From contig OY718806.1 of the NCBI GenBank assembly GCA_963070105.1, forward strand, positions 7,089,865-7,153,864: 64,000 nucleotides of DNA, written 5' to 3'. Numbering within the stretch: position 1 is the first letter of the stretch; each line of letters starts with the position of its first letter. Origin of the DNA: Litomosoides sigmodontis (lineage: Eukaryota; Nematoda; Chromadorea; Rhabditida; Onchocercidae). Below the pieces are notes generated by a model. It searched no databases, was not told the DNA's origin, and was given only the letters and a program-made list of their open reading frames with translations. Shown here in pieces: positions 15,155 through 26,537 of this stretch. The position numbers and the translations under genes were made by a program.

Positions 15155-18100
15155 TCTGTAGAGCGGAAACTTTTTTCAGTTAAAAATGATAGAAAAGAAA
15201 CACACACATACACATACAGGTAATCTTGAACATTGCTCGTAACTTTTCTCACTCATTCCGCTTGAAAGTTTTTTTCGATTTATCCAGCTAAAGAACTTCT
15301 CTTGTGGTGATCGATTTATTTTGAATCACATAAGCAGTAATGAAACACAATTTTTAGGTTAGTTCTCGAAGAGGATTTTATCTAACTATTCCTTACACCA
15401 GTAAAATGGCCTTGAAAGTATCACAGTTTAAATCTTTGTGAAATTATGACGTTTATAACACACACCATAATTGTAAATAAGCTTTGCAATTTTCAACGTT
15501 AATTTTGAAAACACATGATGAAATAAAATAAATTAATTGAATTACACGTGCGAGAGAAAAATTGGCGACCAAACAAATCTAAATAAAAAAAAAATAAAGT
15601 AGCTAAGAAAGTAGGATTAGTTAGTATTTTTTGCTATATTATTGTTTTGAAATATCGGATATGCATCATTCCACATTTTCCACTCAGAATGATTGGCACA
15701 GTTCTTAGGATATGCTACTTATTTCTCTCATAAATTCACTACTCGTTAAACTGTCAAAAATAATTCAAAATCATAAATTAATACTCACAACAAGCATACA
15801 ATGAATTTGCTCAAAAACGAGGCTTTTTTCCAAAAATTCTATTTATAACTGTAAACGAAGAAAAGAAGAAAAAGATAATGGAGAAGTGAATAATCCATCT
15901 CTTCTCGATAGTTGACTGCTTGAAGTAACCGTTTGCAAATGCAGCGAGTTCTCTTGTAATTTAATTACTCTGTATTTCAAGTTAAAAAGCATTTCAGGAA
16001 AATGAATTCTATTACTCTTCAAAACGGCTAGTATGCGAAGAAATTCCATTTAACCTTCAACTGTACGCTACTTCTGCATTTTGATTATCTCAATTTTAAT
16101 TCAAAATATTCAGGAACTTGACTGAACATCATATGTTTGTGCGTGATGCAGAAGTGATCATAGTTGAGCAGTATTGAAGTGCAAGATATGTCTTAGGAAC
16201 TTTGATGAATCGAGAAACTATGATTTTGTTTGCACTAGCTGATAATAAGGCAATAATCTAAATCGGAGTTGAAAATGCAGAAAAACAGAAATATTAGTGA
16301 AAAAATATTTTGGACACCGAATTATTGATAATTTGTGCGCGAAATGGGCACGCGCTTGCACGAAGAGATCGTTGTTCTGCAATTAGCAACCAAATACCCA
16401 TCAAAGGACATTGCTAAAGTTGAGCCTAGCAGTTGCTGCTTTTGTTGCCGAATCGATCAAGGTTAGTGCCGATCAACTTCAATTTGCCACCAATGCGTTG
16501 TTTTGCAAGGACGTTGTAGAATTATTATTACATTCCAGAACGATGTCTGTCCTTTTTGTTTTCCTAAACAATACATTGGATAATTAATGCAAGTTCATCT
16601 GAATTCCTGAAATTAGTGCGTGTAGCAAATTTGTCCACTTGTAACGGTTTTAAAGTATTTGTTTAAAATTCAAATAGCTGATTAATGGAAAGTAGGAAGA
16701 GATAATATACCAAATGCTGGATGAATTTGGTATCACTACGGTTATTGTTAAACAATTAGCAATTATCAGTAATCACTCAAACGATTGTTGAACACCTACC
16801 GCGATGTAGCACAAATGTCAACTTTGATTCAAATCAGATATGATTAGATTAACAGAAAGCTAACTGATATTTTTTTCTCTTTTGTAATGTTCGGGCTCTT
16901 TTTATTGCTATAGAGAACATTCAATTGCAGACCGTTACATTGGTCGATTTTTGGCAGGAAATATCATTTTAGAATTGGTTATACAGCGGAAAGAAATCGG
17001 TGCACAGACACAGCTAATTTCAATGTTTCATTCTAAAGAGAGTAAGCTCAGGTGTGATATGGATTTGTGACATTTATGCATAAAACTGCCACTGCTCCGT
17101 GCAATTTGTGTGTTGGCTTCGCGATCGATCAATCGCATCGCTCCTGCTACCTGACATTGAGTTTTGCTCTTTCAATGTAGCATCACTTCCTAAAACCTTT
17201 CCGACTACCAAAGCTCACCTATTCCTCTTTTCGATTCATCTTTAGCTCAACTACTTGTAACATGCTTAGTGAGGACCATAAAAAAATTTCTTAAATTGTA
17301 CCACAAACTCATAAGGCATAAACAAAGCATCTTGTTTTATTGAGAGGAAAAAGCTGCGAAATAATTAACGCTATGAATTGCAAGAAATCCCACCGCAGTT
17401 TTTTTTTCCTAACAAAAAACAGGTTAGAATAGACTGCTTAGTACTTGTGCTTCGTGATAATTAAATCAAGCAGTAATTGATAATGAGGTTGAATTACAGT
17501 CGTCCTAGCAAGCATTCTTATTTTATTCATTTACTTATGTTTCTGCCGTTACAACTGCATGCAACATTAAAGGAACAATGTGCGCGGAATTCTTTCTATG
17601 CAAATGAAAGGCAATTAATGCTCGTGACATAGCAGTAACCGTTATAACTTAGACAAACTTTGGAATGTTAGCAAAAAAATAATCTCAGTAGTGAATGTGG
17701 TGATGGTTGGACGTTATAACATCCGTTCATCAACCAGTTGTCTACCCTTTCCTTCCTTTCCTCTATACTTCCTCTTCAATTACCTGAATTTTACCAATAA
17801 CAGATACGGCTTCGTCAATGACAGTATCTGTCCCATAAAATTAATCCATCAACAGATTTACCAAACTACCACCTCAAACTATTAATTGTTTCATATCTCA
17901 CATATTTCGCCTTTTTTTTTTAAAAAAATCAATATCGCAGAAAATTTTGCAGATCGAAGACAGTAGATTTGTGTTTTAAAATCTTACAGATTTGGCAGTT
18001 CTTCAAGATTTCCTTTTACTTGTTGGACACCTGACGATACTGTGGAAAGGATGCAACAGCACCCATCAGTTCACTGAATTCCGCGAGCTCCTCACCTACG

Positions 18101-21100
18101 ACTCTCCCAATAATTGTAACCCACTCACGCTTTCTACACATGCTGAATTTTTTTCCACTTTTTAAAGACTTTGTTTAGAGAAAAAGTAGCAAAATGATCA
18201 ACTGAGATAAACATATTGCATGAAATGAATTTTCTTAGCAAACAGTTATGCCTACTACGATAAATGCTGTAAATCGCAAGTTAAAATGCATTCGGTGCTG
18301 GCAGCATCTTAATCCTTCAATCATACTTCATTAGCCACCCGCATTTTTGATATAATTTCTCAACTCACCAACAACAACCAAAAACGAAGAGCCTTTTGCA
18401 CTGGCTTTGCTTAGTGCCACTAGGGAATACAAGAAAAAAAAAGCAACAGGACAGACTACACGATCGGTGATGCGGCAAATATTATGCTTCTCCAAAAACG
18501 TGAGAGCTGAAATAAGCATCCGCCAGTGCGAGAGTGCACAAAGAAGCAATTTAAAACGATGAAATTAATTGAGGATGGAAGATGATGATTGAAAATGAAG
18601 GTGAAACGAATCCAATGGAAGAAAAAGAAGGAAGTGAAGAGTGTGAAATGCAGTTGTTTGAGGTAATGTTGCGTCAGCAGTGGTGATGAGGAGGAGAGAG
18701 AGAGAGAGCATCTCGCCAAGAAAGTGAAAATAAGGAACATGAAGTGATTGAATAAACCGTTTTGACGCCAAATGATATTGGCAATAGAAATCTGTAAATT
18801 AGAGAAAATACTGATAAGCCTTTTTTGTGCTGTTGCCTGTTTTGTTTGTGCGTCAATCGCACGGCTGGCAATTGCAGGAGTGCTGTTCAAGGTGATAGCC
18901 AGGAGTGTACGCATCAGTTGTAGCTGACTGTCAAAGTGATAGGGACTGTTTCCGTAAACTGAAGCAGCTGCAGCTATGCAAATAAACTGGCCAAAGGCAT
19001 CAATAATCAATTTTGCTGTTTTTCTACTTGATGTATGATGGGGAATTATTTATGAATTACTGCGAAAACGCTGCACGTGCGCGATAAATCGTATCAATTG
19101 CTCTCTAGAAGAATAATGCTCGTTGTTCCACACCACTGTTCAGAGTCATAGACCTGAGTTAACTGTTACTAGCCACAAATAACCTAGGCCATTAAAATTA
19201 CGGTTAGAATTTTCTTTTTTTTTTTAAATGCAACAGCTAGAGGTGGTTGATTTGAGGGGCGATTAGATTCGATTAGGATGGCATGAAATGGAAAATGCAC
19301 AATGTTGGGACTATTGGAAAAGCACGGTACAGCCAGTCACCATTATCATGGGGAACTTTTGTAAATAATGCAGAAAAACGAATTCAAGAAAAGCGAATTG
19401 AATTTCCGTTGTTGTAATGCAGTCAGCTGAACAATTGCAGAGGAAGAAGCGGGGAGAAATCCGCGGCAACAATAATAGTATGCGACATTTCACGCTAAAG
19501 AAGATTAGAATAATTATGTCGCTTACAAATTGCCTCGTACGATGGAATGATACAAAAAGTGATAATGGTAGTCGAAACACAGTTAGTTGGCAGTTGATCA
19601 CTAACGCCAGTTGGAGGAGTGATAACTGTTTGAAAGTAATTCTTCTGACGTCCAGTAGATTTTTGTTGCTGAAGAACTAACATAAGATGCACGATCTTTC
19701 ATTCTAATTAACGGAGATGTATTAGCTTGAAGCATGAAAGCATGGAAAGAAAGTAAAGGAAGAAGTCAACACTCTTTGATTTTTTTAATTAATTATGGAA
19801 TGAACCAAAACTGTAGCGCTAGTGTTTTTGTTATTCATCAAAAATTTTTAAACATCATTCCTCTGTGCATACATTGATAGAAATATAAAATACTGTCAAA
19901 AACAATAGTTTCGTTCTATACCATTTAAATGCTATTTTCAACGACATGATACAAGGAAGAAATGTAAATTGAAATTTTATATTAATTTTTTGCGGTGCTG
20001 TAAATGTGATAAATTTGCGTAAAAAAAGTCGTACCTTTTTCGATTTCATTGTGCATCTTAGTACATACCTCGTTATAAAATGATAATACCGAATAGCAGA
20101 CATTCGTGTAGCATAATAGCTGTACAGTTCTTCAATTGAAAAGCATGAATAATTTTGTCGACAAGGATTATCGCACGAAAAAATTCACGAACTGTAACAC
20201 GAGGATCTAACACAGCTAATACGTGTGAGGTAATAATTGGTCGTCGTACTATTAACATATAAGATTAAATTTTCATACAAAGATAACCACCCGGTACTTT
20301 TAAAAGCATCGATGGTCGCCTCATCCGCCTTTTTTTTTATCCTTTCTCTTTACAGGTCCATCCCTTCAAGTTGCATTATGTTTAACTCTTACTGTTCACT
20401 GATACGCTTTTTGTTGCTGTGTCGTTACCGAGCAGCACATAAAGTTGATGCATTGGGGAGAGGAACACGAATTACATTGCGACAGGTGTTTTTAGACTGT
20501 GGCAGAAAATTTAAATTAGATACAATTGGCTTATTCAATTTAAACAGATTTCCACCCCGTTTTGTTTTGAATCAAATTTGTGTTTTTACCAAGTAAGTAA
20601 GTTTGGACATTTACAGCGGTTAAACTTCCTACTAGAAACAGAAAAAATTTTGACTTTTTTTTTTGTAACATACAAGCCAGTTTCTTCTAACAGTTTATAA
20701 TTTGGGGAAATATTTGGTGCGATGTTATTCATGCTTTGGATGCGCATTCATCAAATATGAGAGTTGGGAGAACTGTAGTACCCACAATAATTCGTTTGAA
20801 TTTTGCATATTCCAGTGAATCACAGGAAGTTTGCAGACATTAGTGAAAGTGGCTGAGTAACAGTTTTTTTCAAAGTGACACTTTTCCTCAGCTGTCAACT
20901 GCGATCGATTAGTGAGCATTTTATGAAGTACCGTGTTCTGCCATGGAGAATGAAACGCACCAAAATGTTGCAGGCGGATATGTTCAGTGTACGTGACAAC
21001 TCTTTTGTGTTTCTACAATGTGAGTGCGACACAGCAAGCTGTCGGCTGATTCAAAGGATAATCGCCCTTCTAAATAAATGGTGCAGGAATGTAAAATAAT

Positions 21101-22150
21101 TCAGACAGATATGTGATAAGAAAGAGAGGGCAATGACACTTTTATCAGTGTGGACCTATCAACTACCTTAGCAAATTTTTTCAGGTTTCTTGAATGGACG
21201 TCACGAGTAACCGTAGTACCTATGTCGTTCAGTTTCATTACTTTAGTAATTTTTAATGGTGAAATTCGAAGATTCTTCTAACTCGTTTCATTCACTTTTT
21301 TAAAGACTTCGTTAAAACAGTTAATAGTTAATAACTTCACTTCTCTCCAAAGACGCATAGTTAAGTCTTCCATTTGGTTGTTGTAAGAAAAGATAAAAAG
21401 TAGCAGCAAGTCTAGAATTGCAAACGATAACAGTTTTCTCCCCTACAATGGCCGTTTCTCCGTAGCCAATATGATGTTTTAAAATTATATATACGTTTGA
21501 TTTAAGCAATGTATTCCTTGAAATCACTTTTCTAATAAAGTGGACGCACAAGACTTTGTGCTGCACTAGTTAATTTAAAAGAAATCTTAAACCGAATCTG
21601 TGATTTCAAGACAGAAAAGGAAGAAGCAGAGTTTTTTCCAGTTAATAAAAAAGCTTCAGAATAACACAGATGATATAAGAAAAATAAAAGTCAATCATTT
21701 CATAGAAAGATGTGGAACCTATCAGTCAAGTGTTCGATTGATTGATTAATTCGTCCTTCTAATTTTCTAAAAGCATGGTAAGCTATGATTTCACAACAAA
21801 TAAATTGTACTTCATAAGAGGAGAATAAAATAACTAGCTAAGGTAGCGCTAAGTATTTGCTTACTCATTGTGAGGTTTTCTTTTGTTTGCATTTTAAATG
21901 GAAGAGTTCGGTTGGATTGAGAGGAGCAATCAATTAACACTCAGCAAGCGGCAACCAAATTGAAAAACTGAAACACTCGGCAGAGCTAGAGACATTATTT
22001 CTCAACAATACAATTGTTAGAGTATTAAAAGTGGTGATGAAATGCAACATAATTTTATAGGAATGAGAAATGTCACCAAACAGTCGCCATGGAACTGTCG
22101 TCCCTGCGACGATCGCTGACCGTTGACCTGATGACATATCCGCCCATTGC
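15155..22150. other. Long region without a supportable gene
   Basis: Seven kilobases lie between the divergent 5' ends of the nuclear receptor (minus) and the collagen (plus). Open frames here, the longest about 184 codons on the minus strand at 18456-19010, lack splice context and have low-complexity hydrophobic stretches. A short (GA)n run lies near 18693-18708. The region probably holds regulatory sequence for the two flanking genes and possibly non-coding RNA that I cannot recognise. I found no tRNA or rRNA. Confidence 0.5.
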
Positions 22151-22160
22151 AAAATTCGAA

Positions 22161-22166
22161 TATAAA
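22161..22166 (+). promoter_or_regulatory. Possible TATA box of the collagen gene
   Basis: TATAAA lies 36 bases upstream of the collagen ATG at 22202. The spacing leaves only a very short leader, which suits a strongly and periodically expressed cuticle collagen gene. Inference from motif and position. Confidence 0.4.
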
Positions 22167-22201
22167 GGATCACTTTTTTGGAGGCATTGTCGTTGGCAAG
22201 A

Positions 22202-25147
22202 ATGTTTCGCATGCATCTTGTAACTTTTACAGCTTCTGCATTGAGTGCCTTTGTGCTGGTCGCATGCCTTATTGCAATGATATATATCAAGAAAGATGTT
22301 CAGGATGCTTACAGATCACTGGACACTGAAATGCATCACTTCAAAGTATTCGCTTTTACCTCATCTGCTTCCCAACTGATTTTAATTACTTTACTACTTC
22401 AAGAAACATGCCATATTCTAAAGTTTCAAATTCATTTTATACCTTTTCACAATAGCCGATTAAATGACATATGTATTATAAAATAAAATTCTGAAGTATT
22501 AAAGTACGATTTTACAGGTAATCACTCATGATTTATGGAAGGATTTGATAATACTTGGACGAAATCAACCAAAACTACGTCAAAGGAGACACGATGGGAA
22601 AGATTCGCACACTACTCATCAATCTACTGGTAAATCACTAACTAATAGAAATCTTTATCATTGATTTCAGATGTTCTTCGAGGAATCTATCTATCCTTCA
22701 AGCCTTCAGTACAATAATACACTTGCAGTTGATGGCTGCGATTTTACTATTACCGATAGTTTAGTTGTTGCAAAAAAAAGCACATGAGGATCGGTAAAAA
22801 ATAAATCGTCGATTGAAAAAAAAGAATCTCCGTAATTGATGAGAGACTATCACTATCTCATACGATTCACAGCTTATAACCGATTATAATGGCAGTAAGC
22901 AAGGTACTCCCATCCTCGCGTACATAAGAAGAAAAAAAAAAGCCAAGAACGGATAATCGGTTTAATCCTGTTCAAATTTTCCGATTATTAAATAATAGTT
23001 TTTGTTTTTTAAAAATATTGCTTATAAAACTCTATGGCAAATCTCCTTCTCTCTCTCTGTCTCTTAGGTGGTGCTTTATATAAATTTTCCATACTTGTTA
23101 CTGTAAAACACTTTGTTTTTTCTCTTCCTGCTGGACAAAAAAAAATTTCAAGCATTACCATAAATGTACAATCTTTACTGTGACAGGCAATTTCTTCTCG
23201 TCTTTTAAACTCAATGCATGAATGGTCGGTTGTTGTTTGACATTTTCCACAATTTCCGTTTTTCTGGAATTCAAAAATTTTAGAGAGACAGACAGACAGA
23301 TCGCTTTTTGCCTTCATTGAATAAGTAATTAAAAGAAATACTGCTTAACTTTTTTCTGAGTTTTATTTAAAAAAGATGATTTCATAAATTATACAAGCAG
23401 TTTACAAAAGTTCTTTCAGTTCAGATAGCAAATCTTACAGTGCAGCAGTTGCTAGATAGCTATTTCATTTCATTGTTTCAGTAAACTCCCTAAGTATTGT
23501 ACCACCGATTTCTGAGAACCACGACGGTTCTGTTACATTCGCTTCTTCTATCATTGAAAGTGGTGGTTTGTTGGCGTCTACCAAGTTAAAATCAAGTGAT
23601 GGCGGAAACAAAGGATCAGACAGATCAAAATTACTTGTTGGCTCACTCTTTCCAAGTACAGATGACAAGCAAAGAACTAAAGGTTTTCCGCCAAGTGGAC
23701 CGCAATTAGCGGATATTTGCAGTAAATTTATTTTCATAGACTGATAATAAAATCATTGATTCAAATTTGATATTTAATTGTTTTTAAAGTTTCCGCAAAC
23801 CAATTATCTATTGTAAAAGTATTGAGAGAGTTAAAAAAGTTAAGGTTACACCTCATTTATGGGAAAAAAACTCACATTTGCACGTTGCCCTTTCGTTTTC
23901 ATTTAAGGTAAGTGTGCGACTAACGCATTATTTCATTATAAGGTGTCTAAAATTTTTCCTTCCGTTTGATATTAAACTTCACACCCTTATTCAGAAAAGA
24001 AAGGCCTTAGACAATTAACAAGTAGAATTGTTAATTACTACGTGACCTTGTAAGAATACAATATAGAAAATTTCCTGGGACTGACCCGATTATATGCAAT
24101 TCTCAGGATATAAACATAAAAATGAAAGTTCCTCCAGTACCATAACCTAAATTTAACAACAAATCATACTTCTTGTAGCAATTTTATCATTCAATCAAGC
24201 CATCATTACAGAATGCGCTAAAGAAAATTCATGTCCAGCCGGGCTACCAGGTTCAAAAGGTCCACCGGGACATGCTGGATCAAATGGTATACCTGGCGCT
24301 GATGGGCGACCCGGCAAAAATGCTGAAAATATGCCATCGCTACATAACGAAGCGCCATGTTACCATTGTCCCCGAGGGCTGCCTGGCATTCCGGGAGCGG
24401 TTGGCAAGCCAGGCCTAAGAGGAATCGCGGGTGCAAGAGGTCGAAGTGGAATTCCTGGAAGGAATGGACAACCAGGACCACCTGGTGAATCTGGACCAGC
24501 AGGACCTTCAGGTAAGTGCAGTCATCGCTTTGTTGAGACGAAAATGCTTTAATAACCAATTAATTACACACCCCAAAAATTGACTCAGTATTTTATTCAG
24601 CACTATACATAACACTACAATTTACAGCAATCTGATTTCAGGTAAAGATGGTGACATGGGTTTGCCAGGCTCCAAAGGTTCAGACATGCACCATTTAGTT
24701 GGTCGTCCTGGTTCGAAAGGATTGACAGGACCACAAGGACCAGCAGGGCCGCCTGGAGACAAAGGTGCTGAGGGACAAACTGGTAAAGCTGGCCCACAAG
24801 GCCCGCCAGGGAACTCTGGTCCTCCTGGTCCACCTGGTCCTCAAGGACCAATGGGACCTGAAGGTGAAGAGGGAAGGCCTGGAAAAGATGCCGAGGTGCC
24901 CCTTTTTGCTTTAAATTTAATAATCGCGCAATTTTAGCATGCTTAGCTGTAATATTGCTTGAGAATCACTTTCGAAGCCAATTCCCAAAAGAGATTGACT
25001 ACTTACTTTTAGTACTGTCCATGTCCACTTCGCCGATCCGGCGCCATGCATCATCGGGGCAAAGAATACAAAGCAACAGCTACGTCATATAATAGCTACG
25101 GTAGCAATCACGCGATCAGCGATAACTCCCCTTACAAGAAGCTATAA
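22202..25147 (+). CDS. Nematode cuticle collagen
   Basis: Five exons: 22202-22345, 22518-22629, 24212-24511, 24642-24895 and 25013-25147 (TAA). They join in phase and give 314 aa, the usual size for the family. The N-terminus has a hydrophobic signal-anchor-like stretch ([15 protein letters not shown]). Next comes a basic RQRR site, the position where subtilisin-like proteases cut pro-collagens. Cys-flanked Gly-X-Y blocks follow: one after [13 protein letters not shown], one after [13 protein letters not shown], and a longer one in exon 4. The tail begins YCPCPLRR and is Tyr/Ser-rich. Such proteins are secreted by the hypodermis, trimerise and are cross-linked into the cuticle. The ATG at 22202 gives the normal short cytoplasmic N-terminus. 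Intron 2 is 1.58 kb, unusually long for this gene class, and contains antisense ORFs. Family is certain; the specific orthologue is not assigned. Confidence 0.95.
23009..23317 (-). CDS. Doubtful Cys-rich ORF inside the collagen intron
   Basis: An intact 102-codon frame starts at ATG 23317 and ends at 23009. It has eight cysteines, with C-x2-C (CGKC) and basic clusters (KRQRERRR) near its end. No acceptor lies directly upstream of the ATG, and the 3' part runs over a CT-rich simple stretch. It could be a second small gene after the ORF at 23737-23465, or chance. I recognise no family. Confidence 0.15.
   Translation of the reverse strand: MKAKSDLSVCLSKIFEFQKNGNCGKCQTTTDHSCIEFKRREEIACHSKDCTFMVMLEIFFCPAGREKTKCFTVTSMENLYKAPPKRQRERRRFAIEFYKQYF
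23362..23367 (-). terminator. Candidate polyadenylation signal of the nested antisense ORF
   Basis: TTTATT on the plus strand reads AATAAA on the minus strand, about 100 bases after the stop of the ORF at 23737-23465. This gives that ORF a plausible complete transcription unit. Confidence 0.35.
23465..23737 (-). CDS. Candidate nested gene, 90-aa protein of unknown function
   Basis: A single-exon frame runs antisense within intron 2 of the collagen gene. Three features support it: a good acceptor (TTTTATTATCAG) three bases before the ATG, which suits SL trans-splicing; an intact 90-codon frame of mixed composition; and an AATAAA about 100 bases downstream. The protein has two cysteines, a Pro/Leu-rich centre ([11 protein letters not shown]) and an amphipathic C-terminus ([10 protein letters not shown]). 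No signal peptide, membrane span or known motif is seen. It could equally be a chance frame, since 90 codons is not long. Confidence 0.35.
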   Translation of the reverse strand: MKINLLQISANCGPLGGKPLVLCLSSVLGKSEPTSNFDLSDPLFPPSLDFNLVDANKPPLSMIEEANVTEPSWFSEIGGTILREFTETMK

Positions 25148-26331
25148 ATTTCGACATTTATGATATTCTCTAATTGGGCAACAGCTTTTCGTGTTCACTG
25201 TACCAGTAAAACTGTTATATTTAAAAAAAGAAAATTTTTGTTCAAAAAGGATGATAAAAAAGATTGCATGATTTCACCGCACTCTGCACTTCTGATTGAT
25301 TGTTCTAACGGCGTATGCTCATTAAGCATAGCTTTGAAAGATTATGCTTAAAAATGTATCACGGTTACATATCGATCTACCTACTTGTTTTACCCCCATC
25401 ATTAGTATTACATTTCACTGTTCGAAAACAATTTATCACTTTCTTAATCCGGCATATTTCTTCTCGCTCACTGCGTAAGTGGAAATTACAATGATTAGCA
25501 GCACTACTTTTCTCTACAGGAGTGGTGACTTCAGTAGGTGTTGCTCAGGAGCATTGTCGATGTCCAGGTATATTATCAGTAAAGTTGCATAACTGAAATT
25601 TTAAATCATCTATTTAATGCTCAGTAATCTCAAGTATTACCTACTATTGCAAGATGTGGAAAAAAATGCAATAGAATCGCTGTATAAATCGCTTCTTTTT
25701 AACCCATTAAACGCATGTTAACAATATTTCCACAAATTTTATTCACAAGAAAAATATGATCCAAAAGAAGGAGGGATACGTGGAGTTACATTTACCAGTG
25801 CTTTTACACAACATTTTCTGCAACAGAATGATCTGAGAAATAGTTGGAATTGCTTGAGGAGAATGCGTTTCTTTTACAGCTCCAACCAGTGAAACTATTC
25901 CAAACGACAGAAAAAAGTAAAACTTCTATTCTATAATCACCACCAATTTACTACCAACCAATCCACTTCGAATTCCGCATTTTCATCGCCCTAATAAATG
26001 TCACCTATACTGCCACTACAAACACATAAATGCTTTGATGTTATTAATTGGGGAACTTAAAATCACAAGAATATACGATTGGACCTAATTGCTTCTTTAA
26101 CCCGATCACAATACAATTTAAACCTGTTAGAAAACACGACATCAATTAAAAAAGTTAAGTTTAGGAATAATATCAGCTTGACAGAAGCCCTTAAAGGAAT
26201 ATCAACGAAAAAACAGCAAAATTATTCAAGAAAAAGCAAAAGTTATAGTGATACAAACGATAATTTGTCTGAATATTGATAAAATCAACCACGATGAGTT
26301 GCATGTGATGTACCTGTAATAAAAAAAAAAA
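25148..26331. other. Intergenic between the convergent collagen and ankyrin genes
   Basis: About 1.2 kb between the 3' ends of two convergent genes. It should hold both 3' UTRs. A minus-strand AATAAA (TTTATT at about 25738-25743) could serve the long ankyrin transcript. An exon-like stretch on the plus strand near 25520-25564 and an ATG-less frame at 26079-26279 were judged insufficient. Confidence 0.5.
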
Positions 26332-26537
26332 TCAAATGATTGAAAAAACAAAAATTTCACGGTATACAAATGCTAATCTCCGCTGAAAATTGTCAGTATT
26401 CACAGATCTTCGACCAAACAATTTTCGAATAAGTGGTGAGACCCGATGAATTGACATTTTCAAAAGCTCCTTCCAAGAGTATCCTAATTTTGTTACATTA
26501 AAAGATGGCCTTCTAAAAATTTTGCCCAATCCATTTA
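26332..26537 (-). CDS. unc-44: Probable last exon of the giant ankyrin isoform
   Basis: The giant exon ends GGAG|GTATCT with one carried base. The acceptor TTTTGACCAG at 26538 continues that phase into an open frame of 67 codons and a TGA. The peptide is strongly basic, with [11 protein letters not shown] and [14 protein letters not shown], in sharp contrast to the acidic giant exon. Within this exon a donor-like GTATAC could splice on to an acceptor at about 26315, giving a different end. The phase match supports the exon, but there is no homology evidence. Confidence 0.5.

Noticed and set aside
18456..19010. 184-codon minus-strand frame
   Set aside because: Low-complexity Phe/Leu/Ser-rich second half, overlapping frames in other phases, no acceptor or donor in phase, and a GA microsatellite inside it.
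22673..22733. Possible extra collagen exon after the acceptor GATTTCAG
   Set aside because: It runs into a stop after about 16 codons, whereas joining exon 22518-22629 directly to 24212 keeps phase and continues into the Gly-X-Y domain.
25513..25564. Exon-like plus-strand stretch between CTCTACAG and GTATATT downstream of the collagen
   Set aside because: Good splice consensus, but joining it to collagen exon 4 gives an immediate stop, and I find no partner exons for a separate gene.
26079..26279. 66-codon plus-strand frame after the collagen gene
   Set aside because: It contains no ATG, has no clear splice partner and lies over the 3' region of the opposite-strand ankyrin transcript.
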